A stretch of DNA of 49,058 bases from an uncultured Alphaproteobacteria bacterium. GTDB lineage: Bacteria > Pseudomonadota > Alphaproteobacteria > RF32 > CAG-239. Position numbers and translations under genes: made by a program. Shown here piece after piece: positions 36,334 through 43,293 of this stretch (position 1 is the stretch's first letter; each line of letters opens with the position of its first letter). Location of the stretch: NCBI GenBank assembly GCA_900540425.1, contig UQFU01000002.1, positions 1-49,058 of the forward strand, in the 5' to 3' direction. The notes beneath the pieces are model-generated. The model saw only the letters and a program-made list of their open reading frames with translations, was not told the DNA's origin and searched no databases.

Positions 36334-36903
36334 TCAGTCGGAGCAGAAGTCAAGGGTTTTTAACGTACAGTCGAAAGGTTGTTCCTGTGGGCTGCAGGCA
36401 TAAGCGCCAGCCTGGATGACCGGACTTTCGCTGTGAAAAGTCACCAGCCGCAGCTGACGGAATTTTTCACCGTCGACGGAAACAAAAAATATATAGTCTC
36501 CTTTCAGGCGTCGGACCCGAAACCATAAAACGTTTCCGCTTTCCGGGAGGTCGTGAACGGCCCAGTCGGAATTGCCGCGATGGGTAACAACGGTTCCGAT
36601 TTGCGGTTTTCCGGCCTCGGCGGCCATCAGCCCCATTTTAATCCAATTACGTTCGTCCAGACGCAGCATCAAACCGCATTGCCGAAATCCAGAATAATCT
36701 CCAAACTGCCATTGCAGCGTTAAAGTGAAGTTTCCGTCCCGTGGCGTAAAAAAGAAATGCCCGTTGTCTTTGCGGACCTGATGCTGAACGCTTTGCCAAA
36801 AATCCGTCTGGGCTTCGGTGCTGATGGCCATTCCGGCGTCGCTGTACGCCAGTTTCCGGGGTTCGTTGAGCCATTCAAAGTCTTTCAGCACGTCAAGAAG
36901 CAT
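36334..36903 (-). CDS. DUF1349 family protein (concanavalin-like fold)
   Basis: A 189-residue soluble protein of the DUF1349 family, predicted to form a jelly-roll like concanavalin A. Features include NGHFFFTPRDGNFTLTLQWQFGDYSGFRQCGLMLRLDERNWIKMGLM and a WFRVRRLKGDYIFFVSVDGEKFRQLRL strand region. The molecular function is unknown. Its ATG overlaps the stop codon of the upstream CbpA-like gene by one base (TGATG), indicating translational coupling, so the two proteins may be expressed together in heat shock. Confidence 0.8.
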   Translation of the reverse strand: MLLDVLKDFEWLNEPRKLAYSDAGMAISTEAQTDFWQSVQHQVRKDNGHFFFTPRDGNFTLTLQWQFGDYSGFRQCGLMLRLDERNWIKMGLMAAEAGKPQIGTVVTHRGNSDWAVHDLPESGNVLWFRVRRLKGDYIFFVSVDGEKFRQLRLVTFHSESPVIQAGAYACSPQEQPFDCTLKTLDFCSD

Positions 36904-37829
36904 CAAAAGTTCCTTATCGGTTCCTCTTTCAAAGCGGCAAGAGCCTTTTCAAGGTCTGGATCGGCTTTTTGCGGCGCTACGATTTTAAGTGTAATGATCT
37001 CGTCGCCCTGGCCGTTTTTATTTTTTATACCTTTTCCCTTCAGCCGCAGTTTTTCGCCGCTTGAAGCATACGGCGGGACAGAAACCATAACCTTTCCCGA
37101 AATCGTCGGAACCGTAACCTTGCCGCCCAGAACGGCTTCTTTAATGCTGATGGGCAGTTCCAGATTAATGTTAAGGCCGTCAGCCGTAAAATAAGGATGC
37201 GGTTCGACATGAACCGTAATCAAAACGTCGCCGTTCGGGCCGTTATTCGGCCCCGGCTGCCCAAGTCCTTTCAGGCGCAGCGTCTGCCCGTCGGTTGTTC
37301 CTGCCGGAATTTTGACGTTAATCGATTTTCCCTGCAGCATGACTGCTTTTTCGGTTCCCTGCACGGCCGAAAGAAAATCCAGACGCATGGTATAGGCCAG
37401 ATCATCGCCTTTTCGCGGCCGCCGGGATGCCCCGCCAAAACCTCGTCCCCCGCCGGTAAACTGTGAGAAAATGTCATCGCCGAAGATGGAGGAAAAATCA
37501 AAGTTGCCTCCGCCTCCTTGAAAACCGCCGGCACCGAACGGGCTTTCGCCCTGATAGCCGCCATAAGTGCCGCCGCCAAAGCCTCCGGCACCAAAACCGG
37601 TCGGCTTGCCGTCGCAGTCAATTTCGTTGTTATCATATTTCTGACGTTTCTCTTTGTTGCCGAGAATGTCATAGGCACATGAAATTTCCTTGAATTTGTC
37701 CGCCGCTTCCTTGTTGTCTTTGTTAACGTCGGGATGATACTTGCGAGCCAGCTTCCGATAGGCGGATTTTATTTCCGCTTCGGTCGCATCTTTGGAAATA
37801 CCCAAGACATGATATAAATTTTTATCCAT
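36903..37829 (-). CDS. CbpA-like J-domain cochaperone (DnaJ type II)
   Basis: A 308-residue Hsp40 with an N-terminal J domain (HPD in KYHPDVNKD), a Gly/Phe-rich linker (about 75-130) and two C-terminal substrate-binding domains, but no zinc-finger repeats. This matches the CbpA/DnaJ class B group, which cooperates with DnaK. An RpoH-like promoter lies upstream, so it is probably heat-inducible with dnaK. The DUF1349 gene follows with a one-base overlap. The ATG is at 37827-37829. Confidence 0.9.
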   Translation of the reverse strand: MDKNLYHVLGISKDATEAEIKSAYRKLARKYHPDVNKDNKEAADKFKEISCAYDILGNKEKRQKYDNNEIDCDGKPTGFGAGGFGGGTYGGYQGESPFGAGGFQGGGGNFDFSSIFGDDIFSQFTGGGRGFGGASRRPRKGDDLAYTMRLDFLSAVQGTEKAVMLQGKSINVKIPAGTTDGQTLRLKGLGQPGPNNGPNGDVLITVHVEPHPYFTADGLNINLELPISIKEAVLGGKVTVPTISGKVMVSVPPYASSGEKLRLKGKGIKNKNGQGDEIITLKIVAPQKADPDLEKALAALKEEPIRNF

Positions 37830-37864
37830 TTTTCCCTAACTCTGTAAAAACTATGCTTTATAAA

Positions 37865-37896
37865 AATATATAGGAAGCTTGGAACTTTATTGCAAG
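37865..37896 (-). promoter_or_regulatory. RpoH-type heat-shock promoter of the cbpA-like gene
   Basis: On the minus strand: CTTG (37893-37896), 18 bases, then CCTATATATT (37865-37874). It matches CTTG-N17/18-CYTATNTNNG except for the last G, and closely resembles the dnaK promoter at 26516. It lies about 35 bases before the ATG. Confidence 0.65.
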
Positions 37897-37903
37897 ATTG
37901 AAA

Positions 37904-38239
37904 CTAGCGGCTGCTGCAGTAAAACGAGGCGCGGCGCCGGTTGTTTTTATAAAGATTTATTTTTTCAAGATAAGCGTTGCGGTTGCCGTGATCCTGACAA
38001 TACATGGCCGCCAGCAGGGAAACCTCGTCTACGCGGACGTCCTGATATTCATAAACGACGCTGGAAGGCGTTTTTTCTGCCACAATGACCCGGTCAATAA
38101 ATTTGCCGAAATCCAGTTGTTTGCCTTCCGGTTCGGAAACGGTCTTAATCGGTTCGGGTGCGGTGCAGCCGGCCAGGAATATAACCGCCAACAAAGGCAG
38201 CCACCGCCCCGCTTTATTGATTTTCCAATGCTTTAACAT
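37904..38239 (-). CDS. small predicted lipoprotein
   Basis: A 111-residue lipoprotein: a basic N-terminus, then WLPLLAVIFLAGC with lipobox LAGC. The mature domain has about 85 residues with charged helices and two cysteines (MYCQD and FYCSS) that could form a disulfide; no family is recognised. Its ATG (38237-38239) lies inside the end of the preceding small gene, a 26-base overlap in another frame, so the two are probably coupled. A GAAGG-like sequence lies upstream. Confidence 0.65.
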   Translation of the reverse strand: MLKHWKINKAGRWLPLLAVIFLAGCTAPEPIKTVSEPEGKQLDFGKFIDRVIVAEKTPSSVVYEYQDVRVDEVSLLAAMYCQDHGNRNAYLEKINLYKNNRRRASFYCSSR

Positions 38240-38375
38240 CTTTAAGCCTTCTCACTTTGGGGTGTTTGACCGCTTTGTTGACTTCTTCAAAAACTGACAT
38301 CCCTTTAATTTCAATAACTCGCTGCCGCAGCTGAAGAATTTTTGTTGCCAGCTTGTCGATTGTAATTTTTTTCAT
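38214..38375 (-). CDS. small basic protein, 53 residues
   Basis: A 53-residue basic protein starting MKKITIDKLATKILQLRQRVIEIKG, mostly helical, no signal peptide, no recognised family. The ATG at 38373-38375 has GAGG about 9 bases upstream, which supports real translation, and the next gene overlaps its end by 26 bases. Alternative: a frame carried along by chance. Confidence 0.5.
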   Translation of the reverse strand: MKKITIDKLATKILQLRQRVIEIKGMSVFEEVNKAVKHPKVRRLKDVKALENQ

Positions 38376-38441
38376 AAGTTTTTCCTCGTTTTTTAAACTT
38401 ATGGACATTCTACTACTTTTCGGTTAAGCAAAGATTAATGG

Positions 38442-38747
38442 TTATTTGAGTTCATCATAAATATCTTTGCCGGCTTTTTTCAAAATACGCAGAACTCGCT
38501 GATTTTTGCTGTCTTTGTTTCTTGAGTTTGAAAGCTTTTGCACCATTTGATATAATTTGCGGTTAAATTGCTGGTCCTGTCGCAGCCTGTTGACGTTTTC
38601 CAGCTCTTCTTCGTCATTGATTTTGAAATCGGCGACTGCTTTCAGCGTCGCCAGATAGGCAGCGTCTTTATCCGCAGCAAACTGTGCAGATGAGTTGTTG
38701 ATATTGCACAATAAAATAAAAAACGCAAATATAAGTGCCCGCCGCAT
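38442..38747 (-). CDS. small secreted protein
   Basis: A 101-residue protein with a Sec signal peptide (MRRALIFAFFILLCNINNSSAQ, probable cleavage after SSA) and a short, highly charged helical mature domain rich in Lys, Arg, Asp and Glu (ENVNRLRQDQQFNRKLYQMVQKL). Probably periplasmic; no family is recognised. GAGGAG lies 7 bases before the ATG. It is divergent from the ELM1-family gene, 80 bases away, and upstream of the two small genes at 37904-38375, perhaps in one transcript. Confidence 0.7.
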   Translation of the reverse strand: MRRALIFAFFILLCNINNSSAQFAADKDAAYLATLKAVADFKINDEEELENVNRLRQDQQFNRKLYQMVQKLSNSRNKDSKNQRVLRILKKAGKDIYDELK

Positions 38748-38827
38748 GGTTTACTCCTCTTGTTTTGTTGCATATATTTATATATACTAAATACGATTTT
38801 AAAATTTTTCTAGGGATAATCGGGCAA

Positions 38828-39829
38828 ATGGGAAAAAATGTTTGGATACTGATAGATAATCGTGCCGGGAGCAACGGCCAGGCAAGAGGGATTGCCAAAG
38901 CTTTGGGCTGGCAGACTACGGAAAAAAACATTTCATATAATGGCTGGGCCAACTTGCCTAATCTTTTTTTGGGAGCGACTTTGCGCGGGGTTGAACCGCG
39001 CAGCCGTGAAACCCTGAAACCGCCTTTTCCTGATTTGGTCATTGCCGCCAGCCGGCGCTCGGCTCCTGTTGCTCGCTGGATTAAAAAGCGGACTTTCGGA
39101 CAGGTGAAAATCGTACAGGTTATGCATCCCGGAAGTTGCGGCCTGAAAGATTTTGACCGTGTTTTTGTTTCCGATCACGACGATCATAAAAAGCATAGTC
39201 CGAATATTTTTTACGTTACCGGCTGCGCCCATCGCGTAACCCCCGAGACTTTAGCCGAAGGGCGTGAAAAATGGGAAAAGGAGTTTGCCGGGCTTCCCCG
39301 CCCGCTGACAGCGGTTATTGTTGGCGGAACTTTCAAAGGGCATGATTTTACGGTTGAAAATGCTCGCGAATTCGGTCGTCAGGTTCGGGAATATAAAGAA
39401 AAAATCGGCGGCTCGATTTTGATTACCGATTCGCGGCGGACCGGAATTGATGCGCAAGAAGCGATTATGCGGGAAATTGAGGGAATTCCGACTTATAGCT
39501 ATTTGTGGGACAAGGATTTGGGGCAAAATCCGTATCTGGGATTTCTGGGCTGCGCCGATGATTTAATTGTGACCGGAGATTCAGTCAGCATGTGCTGCGA
39601 AGCTTGCGGAACCGGCAAAAAAGTACAAATTTACAGCGGAAAAAAATGGCTGGATGCCAAACACAAACGCTTTTTGGATAAAATGTTTTCCCGAAAACTG
39701 GCTTTCCCTTTGGGAGCGGAAATTTCCGAAGGAACGGAATTCCGGGCGTTTAATCCGGCATCGGAAATCGCTGCGGAAATTAAAAAACTTTTTCCGGCAG
39801 ATAGCGGCGAACCGAAAACGCCGAAATAA
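38828..39829 (+). CDS. mitochondrial fission ELM1 family protein
   Basis: A 333-residue protein of the ELM1 family, named for a plant protein needed for mitochondrial fission; the alphaproteobacterial members have no established function. Seen here are WILIDNRAGSNGQARGIAKALGW at the start, LVIAASRRSAPVARWI, VQVMHPG, AVIVGGTFKGHDF, ITDSRRTG and the LIVTGDSVSMCCEA motif, a layout reminiscent of GT-B glycosyltransferases with nucleotide-sugar contacts near the C-terminus. The ATG at 38828 was preferred to a longer in-frame start overlapping the divergent secreted-protein gene. AGGG lies about 12 bases upstream. Confidence 0.85.
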   Translation: MGKNVWILIDNRAGSNGQARGIAKALGWQTTEKNISYNGWANLPNLFLGATLRGVEPRSRETLKPPFPDLVIAASRRSAPVARWIKKRTFGQVKIVQVMHPGSCGLKDFDRVFVSDHDDHKKHSPNIFYVTGCAHRVTPETLAEGREKWEKEFAGLPRPLTAVIVGGTFKGHDFTVENAREFGRQVREYKEKIGGSILITDSRRTGIDAQEAIMREIEGIPTYSYLWDKDLGQNPYLGFLGCADDLIVTGDSVSMCCEACGTGKKVQIYSGKKWLDAKHKRFLDKMFSRKLAFPLGAEISEGTEFRAFNPASEIAAEIKKLFPADSGEPKTPK

Positions 39830-39858
39830 AAAATGGATAAAAAGTATAAAAAAATCTA

Positions 39859-39887
39859 TTGACATTATGAAAGTGTTTTCATATAGT
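39859..39887 (+). promoter_or_regulatory. strong promoter of tRNA-Ala(GGC)
   Basis: A consensus -35 TTGACA (39859-39864), 17 bases, and a -10 TATAGT (39882-39887), 12 bases before the tRNA. Confidence 0.85.
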
Positions 39888-39899
39888 AGCGATGATCTT

Positions 39900-39975
<76 letters not shown>

Positions 39976-39986
39976 ATTCCAAAAAA

Positions 39987-40010
39987 ACCGTCCTGAGAGG
40001 GCGGTTTTTT
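39987..40010 (+). terminator. rho-independent terminator after tRNA-Ala(GGC)
   Basis: ACCGTCCT pairs with AGGGCGGT (one wobble) around GAG and is followed by six T. It should block read-through into the next tRNA-Ala. Confidence 0.85.
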
Positions 40011-40018
40011 ACTGCAAA

Positions 40019-40202
40019 GGGGCTGTAGCTCAGTTGGGATGGCTAAGCGAAAAGACCCCCGGCGGGGTGTTTTCGTCTGTAACATCTTGGCTGCCTTGCC
40101 GAGAAAGGGAAGCGGGAGCAACCGCAACGAGGTTAGGCACCCAAGGCGAATGGTTCCATTCGCTTGATGAAAGTCGAAATTATTTTGAATTTAATACATA
40201 AT
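40019..40202 (+). repeat. broken tRNA-Ala 5' copy with a GC-rich insert in the D-loop
   Basis: Bases 40019-40039 are identical to the first 21 bases of the intact tRNA-Ala(CGC) at 40203. The copy then breaks in the D-loop, carries a 106-base insert (40040-40145) with a hairpin CGAAAAGACCCC/GGGGTGTTTTCG, and resumes with GCGAATGGTT (40146-40155), matching the end of the D-arm and the start of the anticodon arm. It then diverges into AT-rich sequence before the intact gene. The insert core (40099-40130) resembles the insert in the broken tRNA-Ser copy at 33762. Confidence 0.6.
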
Positions 40203-40278
40203 GGGGCTGTAGCTCAGTTGGGAGAGCGAATGGTTCGCAATCATTAGGTCGGGAGTTCGATCCTCCTCAGCTCCACCA
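40203..40278 (+). tRNA. tRNA-Ala (anticodon CGC)
   Basis: A 76-base tRNA: acceptor GGGGCTG/CAGCTCC, D-arm GCTC/GAGC, anticodon stem AATGG/TCATT around TTCGCAA, T-loop TTCGATC, discriminator A, encoded CCA. It would read only GCG. No clear promoter was found directly upstream; the sequence there belongs to the broken copy, so expression is uncertain. Confidence 0.85.
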
Positions 40279-40286
40279 ATAAAAAC

Positions 40287-40318
40287 AAAGGGGTGCCGTT
40301 AGGCGCCTTTTTGTTTTT
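40287..40318 (+). terminator. terminator after tRNA-Ala(CGC)
   Basis: GGGTGCC pairs with GGCGCC(T) around GTTA and is followed by a T-run. It overlaps the last codons of the M20 peptidase gene on the other strand. Confidence 0.7.
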
Positions 40319-41423
40319 TCTCCGCAGCCAGCTTTTCCAAAAATTTAATCTGAATATCAGCAATCTGCCGAACCGTGTCAATCACCACATATTCGCCGGC
40401 GGTATGCATTCCTTCACCGGTACCCGAATGCATGATAACCGTTGACCCTTTAACAGCAAATACACGAGAATCCGTAGCTCCGCCAATATGCTCGAATTCA
40501 ATTTTTTCCCCCATAATGGCTTCGGCAAATTTTTTATATTCCTGAATGTAGCGGTTGTTTTCATCCATAACCACCGGCGTGCTTTCGGAAATAATTACAT
40601 AGTTGACACCGTCAATCATACAGCTGTCGAGATTTTTCTTCAGGTTTTCGATACTGGAATTTTCTGTCAGGCGAAAATCAAGCAAAGCTTCGGATTCGCC
40701 GCAAATAACATTAGAAACTTTGCCGCCGTGCAGCTTGGCAACATGAACGGTATCAATCCATTGGTCAGCAGGAATAATGCCGTTTTGAGAATAGTAGGGA
40801 TAAATTTTGCGGATGTTGCCGAGGACTTTTATCATCATTTCATTGGCGTCAATTCCTTCCCAAGGGGTTGAACCGTGGGCTTCCAAACCTTTGGCGATAA
40901 GTTTGACAAAGACCGGATTTTTGCACTTGCTGACAATTTTATGAATATCGCCGCCGGTGTCGTTGTCCAAAACAATTTTGGCGGAAATTTCCGGATGGGC
41001 CTCCATAAAGGCATGAGTGCTGGCGCTTCCTTTTTCCTCATCGGTGGAAAGGATAACCCCGAAATTAAGATTCAAATTATTTTTAAGGACATATTCCATT
41101 GAATTAAGCGCAACGGCGGCAAAAGATTTCATGTCCAACGAACCGCGCCCGAACAGTTTCCCGTCTCTGATCTGCGGAACAAACATTTCATCGGCGGCCG
41201 GAACCACGTCCAAATGCCCCAGACACAAAACGTCAAAATCTTCAGTTCTTCGATTGCGTATAAATAACACCGGAGAAGCCTTGTCAAATTCGGCAATTTC
41301 AACAATGGCGCCGCTGTTTTCAAGTAAATTCCGGCAGTATTGCAGGCATTTGTTAATCTGTTCGCGGTTTCCTGTTTCGGTGCGGAATTTCATAAGCTCT
41401 TGGGCAACGGCGATAACATCCAT
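40299..41423 (-). CDS. M20-family metallopeptidase (ArgE/DapE-like deacylase)
   Basis: A 374-residue zinc-dependent deacylase/peptidase. Motifs: LCLGHLDVVPA with metal-binding His and catalytic Asp, GRGSLDMKSFAA with the bridging Asp, STDEEKGS with the catalytic Glu, and a C-terminal TVIMHSGTGEGMHTAGE with the last zinc His. A dimerisation domain inserted around residues 170-285 carries the EAHGSTPWEG loop. The family includes acetylornithine and succinyl-diaminopimelate deacylases and dipeptidases; the specific substrate is unresolved. GAGGAG lies about 8 bases before the ATG. It is divergent from the SH3-domain gene. Confidence 0.87.
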   Translation of the reverse strand: MDVIAVAQELMKFRTETGNREQINKCLQYCRNLLENSGAIVEIAEFDKASPVLFIRNRRTEDFDVLCLGHLDVVPAADEMFVPQIRDGKLFGRGSLDMKSFAAVALNSMEYVLKNNLNLNFGVILSTDEEKGSASTHAFMEAHPEISAKIVLDNDTGGDIHKIVSKCKNPVFVKLIAKGLEAHGSTPWEGIDANEMMIKVLGNIRKIYPYYSQNGIIPADQWIDTVHVAKLHGGKVSNVICGESEALLDFRLTENSSIENLKKNLDSCMIDGVNYVIISESTPVVMDENNRYIQEYKKFAEAIMGEKIEFEHIGGATDSRVFAVKGSTVIMHSGTGEGMHTAGEYVVIDTVRQIADIQIKFLEKLAAEKKQKGA

Positions 41424-41464
41424 TTTTTTTACTCCTCAAATAACCTGATTTTTACGTTTTATTC

Positions 41465-41497
41465 ATTTTATTTAGTCATACTACGTCTAAATAAAAT
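41465..41497. promoter_or_regulatory. perfect inverted repeat in a divergent gap, possible operator
   Basis: ATTTTATTTAG (41465-41475) and its exact complement CTAAATAAAAT (41487-41497) are separated by 11 bases. The repeat lies between the divergent M20 peptidase and SH3-domain genes. The centre-to-centre distance of 22 bases, two helical turns, is the geometry of a dimeric regulator site. Confidence 0.4.
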
Positions 41498-41524
41498 AAT
41501 AAAAGATTAAAAAAGGGGATAAAA

Positions 41525-42031
41525 ATGAAAACAATCTGTTGGCTTCTGGCGGCGCTGATGTTTTGGGCCGGTCCGGTTTCGGCGCAAACCTTGGAAGAAG
41601 ACGGCGAAAGCGGATTAAAGCTGCCGCGTTTTGTATCTCTGCGTTCCAATCTGATTAACGCCCGTTCCGGTCCCGGTGCGCGGTATCCCATAGAATGGGT
41701 CTATATGCAAAAAGGCGCTCCGGTAGAAATCATTGCCGAGTTCGAAATTTGGCGTCAGATAAAAGATTGGCAGGGATCCAAAACCTGGGTGCACAAAACG
41801 ATGCTGAGCGGTCACCGGTCAGTCAAGGTTATGACCCCGGGAGAAAACAATATTTATGCCAAAGCCGACTATAATTCCAAAGTCATCGCCAAGGTTGAAG
41901 ACGAAGTGATCGGCGATATCCTGAAATGCCCGGAAGGCTCGCCTTTTTGCCAGATTAAGTTTGAGCGGATTACCGGCTGGGTGCCGCGCCAGAATTTGTA
42001 CGGCCTGTATCCGCAGGAAGTTATTGATTAG
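41525..42031 (+). CDS. secreted SH3-like domain protein
   Basis: A 168-residue exported protein: signal peptide MKTICWLLAALMFWAGPVSAQ with cleavage after VSA, then two tandem bacterial SH3-like domains. The first contains LRSNLINARSGPGARYPIEWVYMQKG and ends TWVHKTMLSG; the second ends GWVPRQNLYGLYP. This matches the SH3_4/DUF1058 group of periplasmic proteins, thought to bind the cell wall or peptides. AAAAAGGGG precedes the ATG by about 6 bases. It forms a single-gene unit, with a terminator just after it and a possible operator upstream. Confidence 0.85.
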   Translation: MKTICWLLAALMFWAGPVSAQTLEEDGESGLKLPRFVSLRSNLINARSGPGARYPIEWVYMQKGAPVEIIAEFEIWRQIKDWQGSKTWVHKTMLSGHRSVKVMTPGENNIYAKADYNSKVIAKVEDEVIGDILKCPEGSPFCQIKFERITGWVPRQNLYGLYPQEVID

Positions 42032-42034
42032 ATT

Positions 42035-42059
42035 AAGCCCGGATGCTTCCGGGTTTTTT
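42035..42059 (+). terminator. rho-independent terminator after the SH3-domain gene
   Basis: CCCGGA pairs with TCCGGG around TGCT, followed by six T, 7 bases after the stop. Confidence 0.88.
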
Positions 42060-42198
42060 CTTAACCGTTAACCAAGTTGACAAAATGTCTAAAATCGTAT
42101 ATCATAAAAGTCCCATTTATATAGATATTTTGATTATTAATCCGTTCTTCTGCTTTGAAATATAATCATTTCCGGCAGAAAACACAAATACATTTACC

Positions 42199-43221
42199 AT
42201 GAGAAAAAAATTTGTATGGGCAATAATTTTGGCACTCAGTGCAATTGTTGCCGGAGCAAAAGCCCAGAGGTATTACCTTCCGGAAGATTTGTCTTTCACC
42301 GGTTCGCAGTATGTCTGGGAAAGCCGGGCGCTGTTTGAATTAAGCGATCCGGACATGTGGTTGTATTGCGAAGACGGTTATGCGCCGGCATTGCAGTACC
42401 TGCCGCCGTTCAGCGAACTCCGCCACCTCTTGCGGCATGCCTATCGTTCCCATGTTCGTTGGGGATATCACGGCATGATCGGATATCGGGTTTTGACCGA
42501 TGCCGGCTATTATTTTTTAAGCCCGCTCTGTGACCCGATATTTCTGGGATTAACCATTCTGGACGACTGGGTCGGAAGGCCTTTGCGGATGTTGTATCGA
42601 ACCTATGCGGATTTGTCATATCTGCACTTTCGGGTGCATGCTTTTGACAACATCTGGCGGCACCATCGCTTTTATGATTATTATCCCCGCCATGGACATC
42701 GTCATTATGGTTGGTATGATAATCATCACTGCCATGTCCGTCCGCCTCGTCCGGTTTACCGTCACGCTGCTCCTTATCGCGGCAGCGGACGCAGCAGTTA
42801 TGGCAATGCCTATCGCAGCAATCTGCGTGCCGGCACCAGCCGTTCAACGCCGCGGCATACGGAAACCGGCAGCATAAAACGGATTCCGTCCCGTAGTTCT
42901 TCTTCCTTGCGCAATACCGAACCGATACGGCGCAGTAGCAGAAGTTCAACGGGGACGATGCCGATAAGCCGGTCGAGTGCTGCTGTTTCTCCCGGATATG
43001 TTTCCGGCCGTAACATGCGTCAGTCGTCCGTTCCGCAAAGAAGCAGCCGTTCGGTTTCTTCGTCCCGCAGCGAAAGCTATCGCGGTTCGTCGGTAGAAAC
43101 GCGTTCTGCCCGCAGCGGCAGCGTAAGAACCCGGAGTTCGTCGTTTGTCGGCTCCTCCCGTTCTTCTGGATATTCCAACCGTTCCGGAGTCGGAAGTCGC
43201 AGCGCTTCAGGACGCCGTTAG
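42199..43221 (+). CDS. secreted protein with a Ser/Arg-rich C-terminal half
   Basis: A 340-residue exported protein: signal peptide MRKKFVWAIILALSAIVAGAKA, then an aromatic domain (about 23-150, YYLPEDLSFTGSQYVW and the YHGMIGYRVLTDAGYYF segment), a His/Tyr-rich stretch (about 153-195, HRFYDYYPRHGHRHYGWYDNHH) and a C-terminal 140 residues made almost wholly of Ser, Arg, Gly and Thr, including many RSSR and SRS units, ending SRSASGRR. No family is recognised. The tail is very basic and probably disordered; it could bind acidic polymers or the surface, and the histidines could bind metal. Base composition matches its neighbours. Confidence 0.75.
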   Translation: MRKKFVWAIILALSAIVAGAKAQRYYLPEDLSFTGSQYVWESRALFELSDPDMWLYCEDGYAPALQYLPPFSELRHLLRHAYRSHVRWGYHGMIGYRVLTDAGYYFLSPLCDPIFLGLTILDDWVGRPLRMLYRTYADLSYLHFRVHAFDNIWRHHRFYDYYPRHGHRHYGWYDNHHCHVRPPRPVYRHAAPYRGSGRSSYGNAYRSNLRAGTSRSTPRHTETGSIKRIPSRSSSSLRNTEPIRRSSRSSTGTMPISRSSAAVSPGYVSGRNMRQSSVPQRSSRSVSSSRSESYRGSSVETRSARSGSVRTRSSSFVGSSRSSGYSNRSGVGSRSASGRR

Positions 43222-43235
43222 CGGTAAAAGCAACG

Positions 43236-43275
43236 AAAAACCCCGGAATTGATTTTCATCAATTCCGGGGTTTCT
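43236..43275. terminator. long bidirectional terminator between convergent genes
   Basis: A perfect 16-bp stem (43238-43253 with 43258-43273, AAACCCCGGAATTGAT and its complement) with the loop TTTC. It serves the RS-rich gene and the methyltransferase operon. Confidence 0.92.
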
Positions 43276-43293
43276 CTTGGCAGATAAAACTTG

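Noticed and set aside
40040..40145. Group I or other self-splicing intron in tRNA-Ala
   Set aside because: The insert is too short for a group I intron, no conserved core is visible, and the sequence after it does not complete a tRNA.
42410..42949. His/Cys-rich minus-strand frame of 179 codons
   Set aside because: Antisense to the His- and Ser/Arg-rich secreted protein; the odd composition is explained by that gene.
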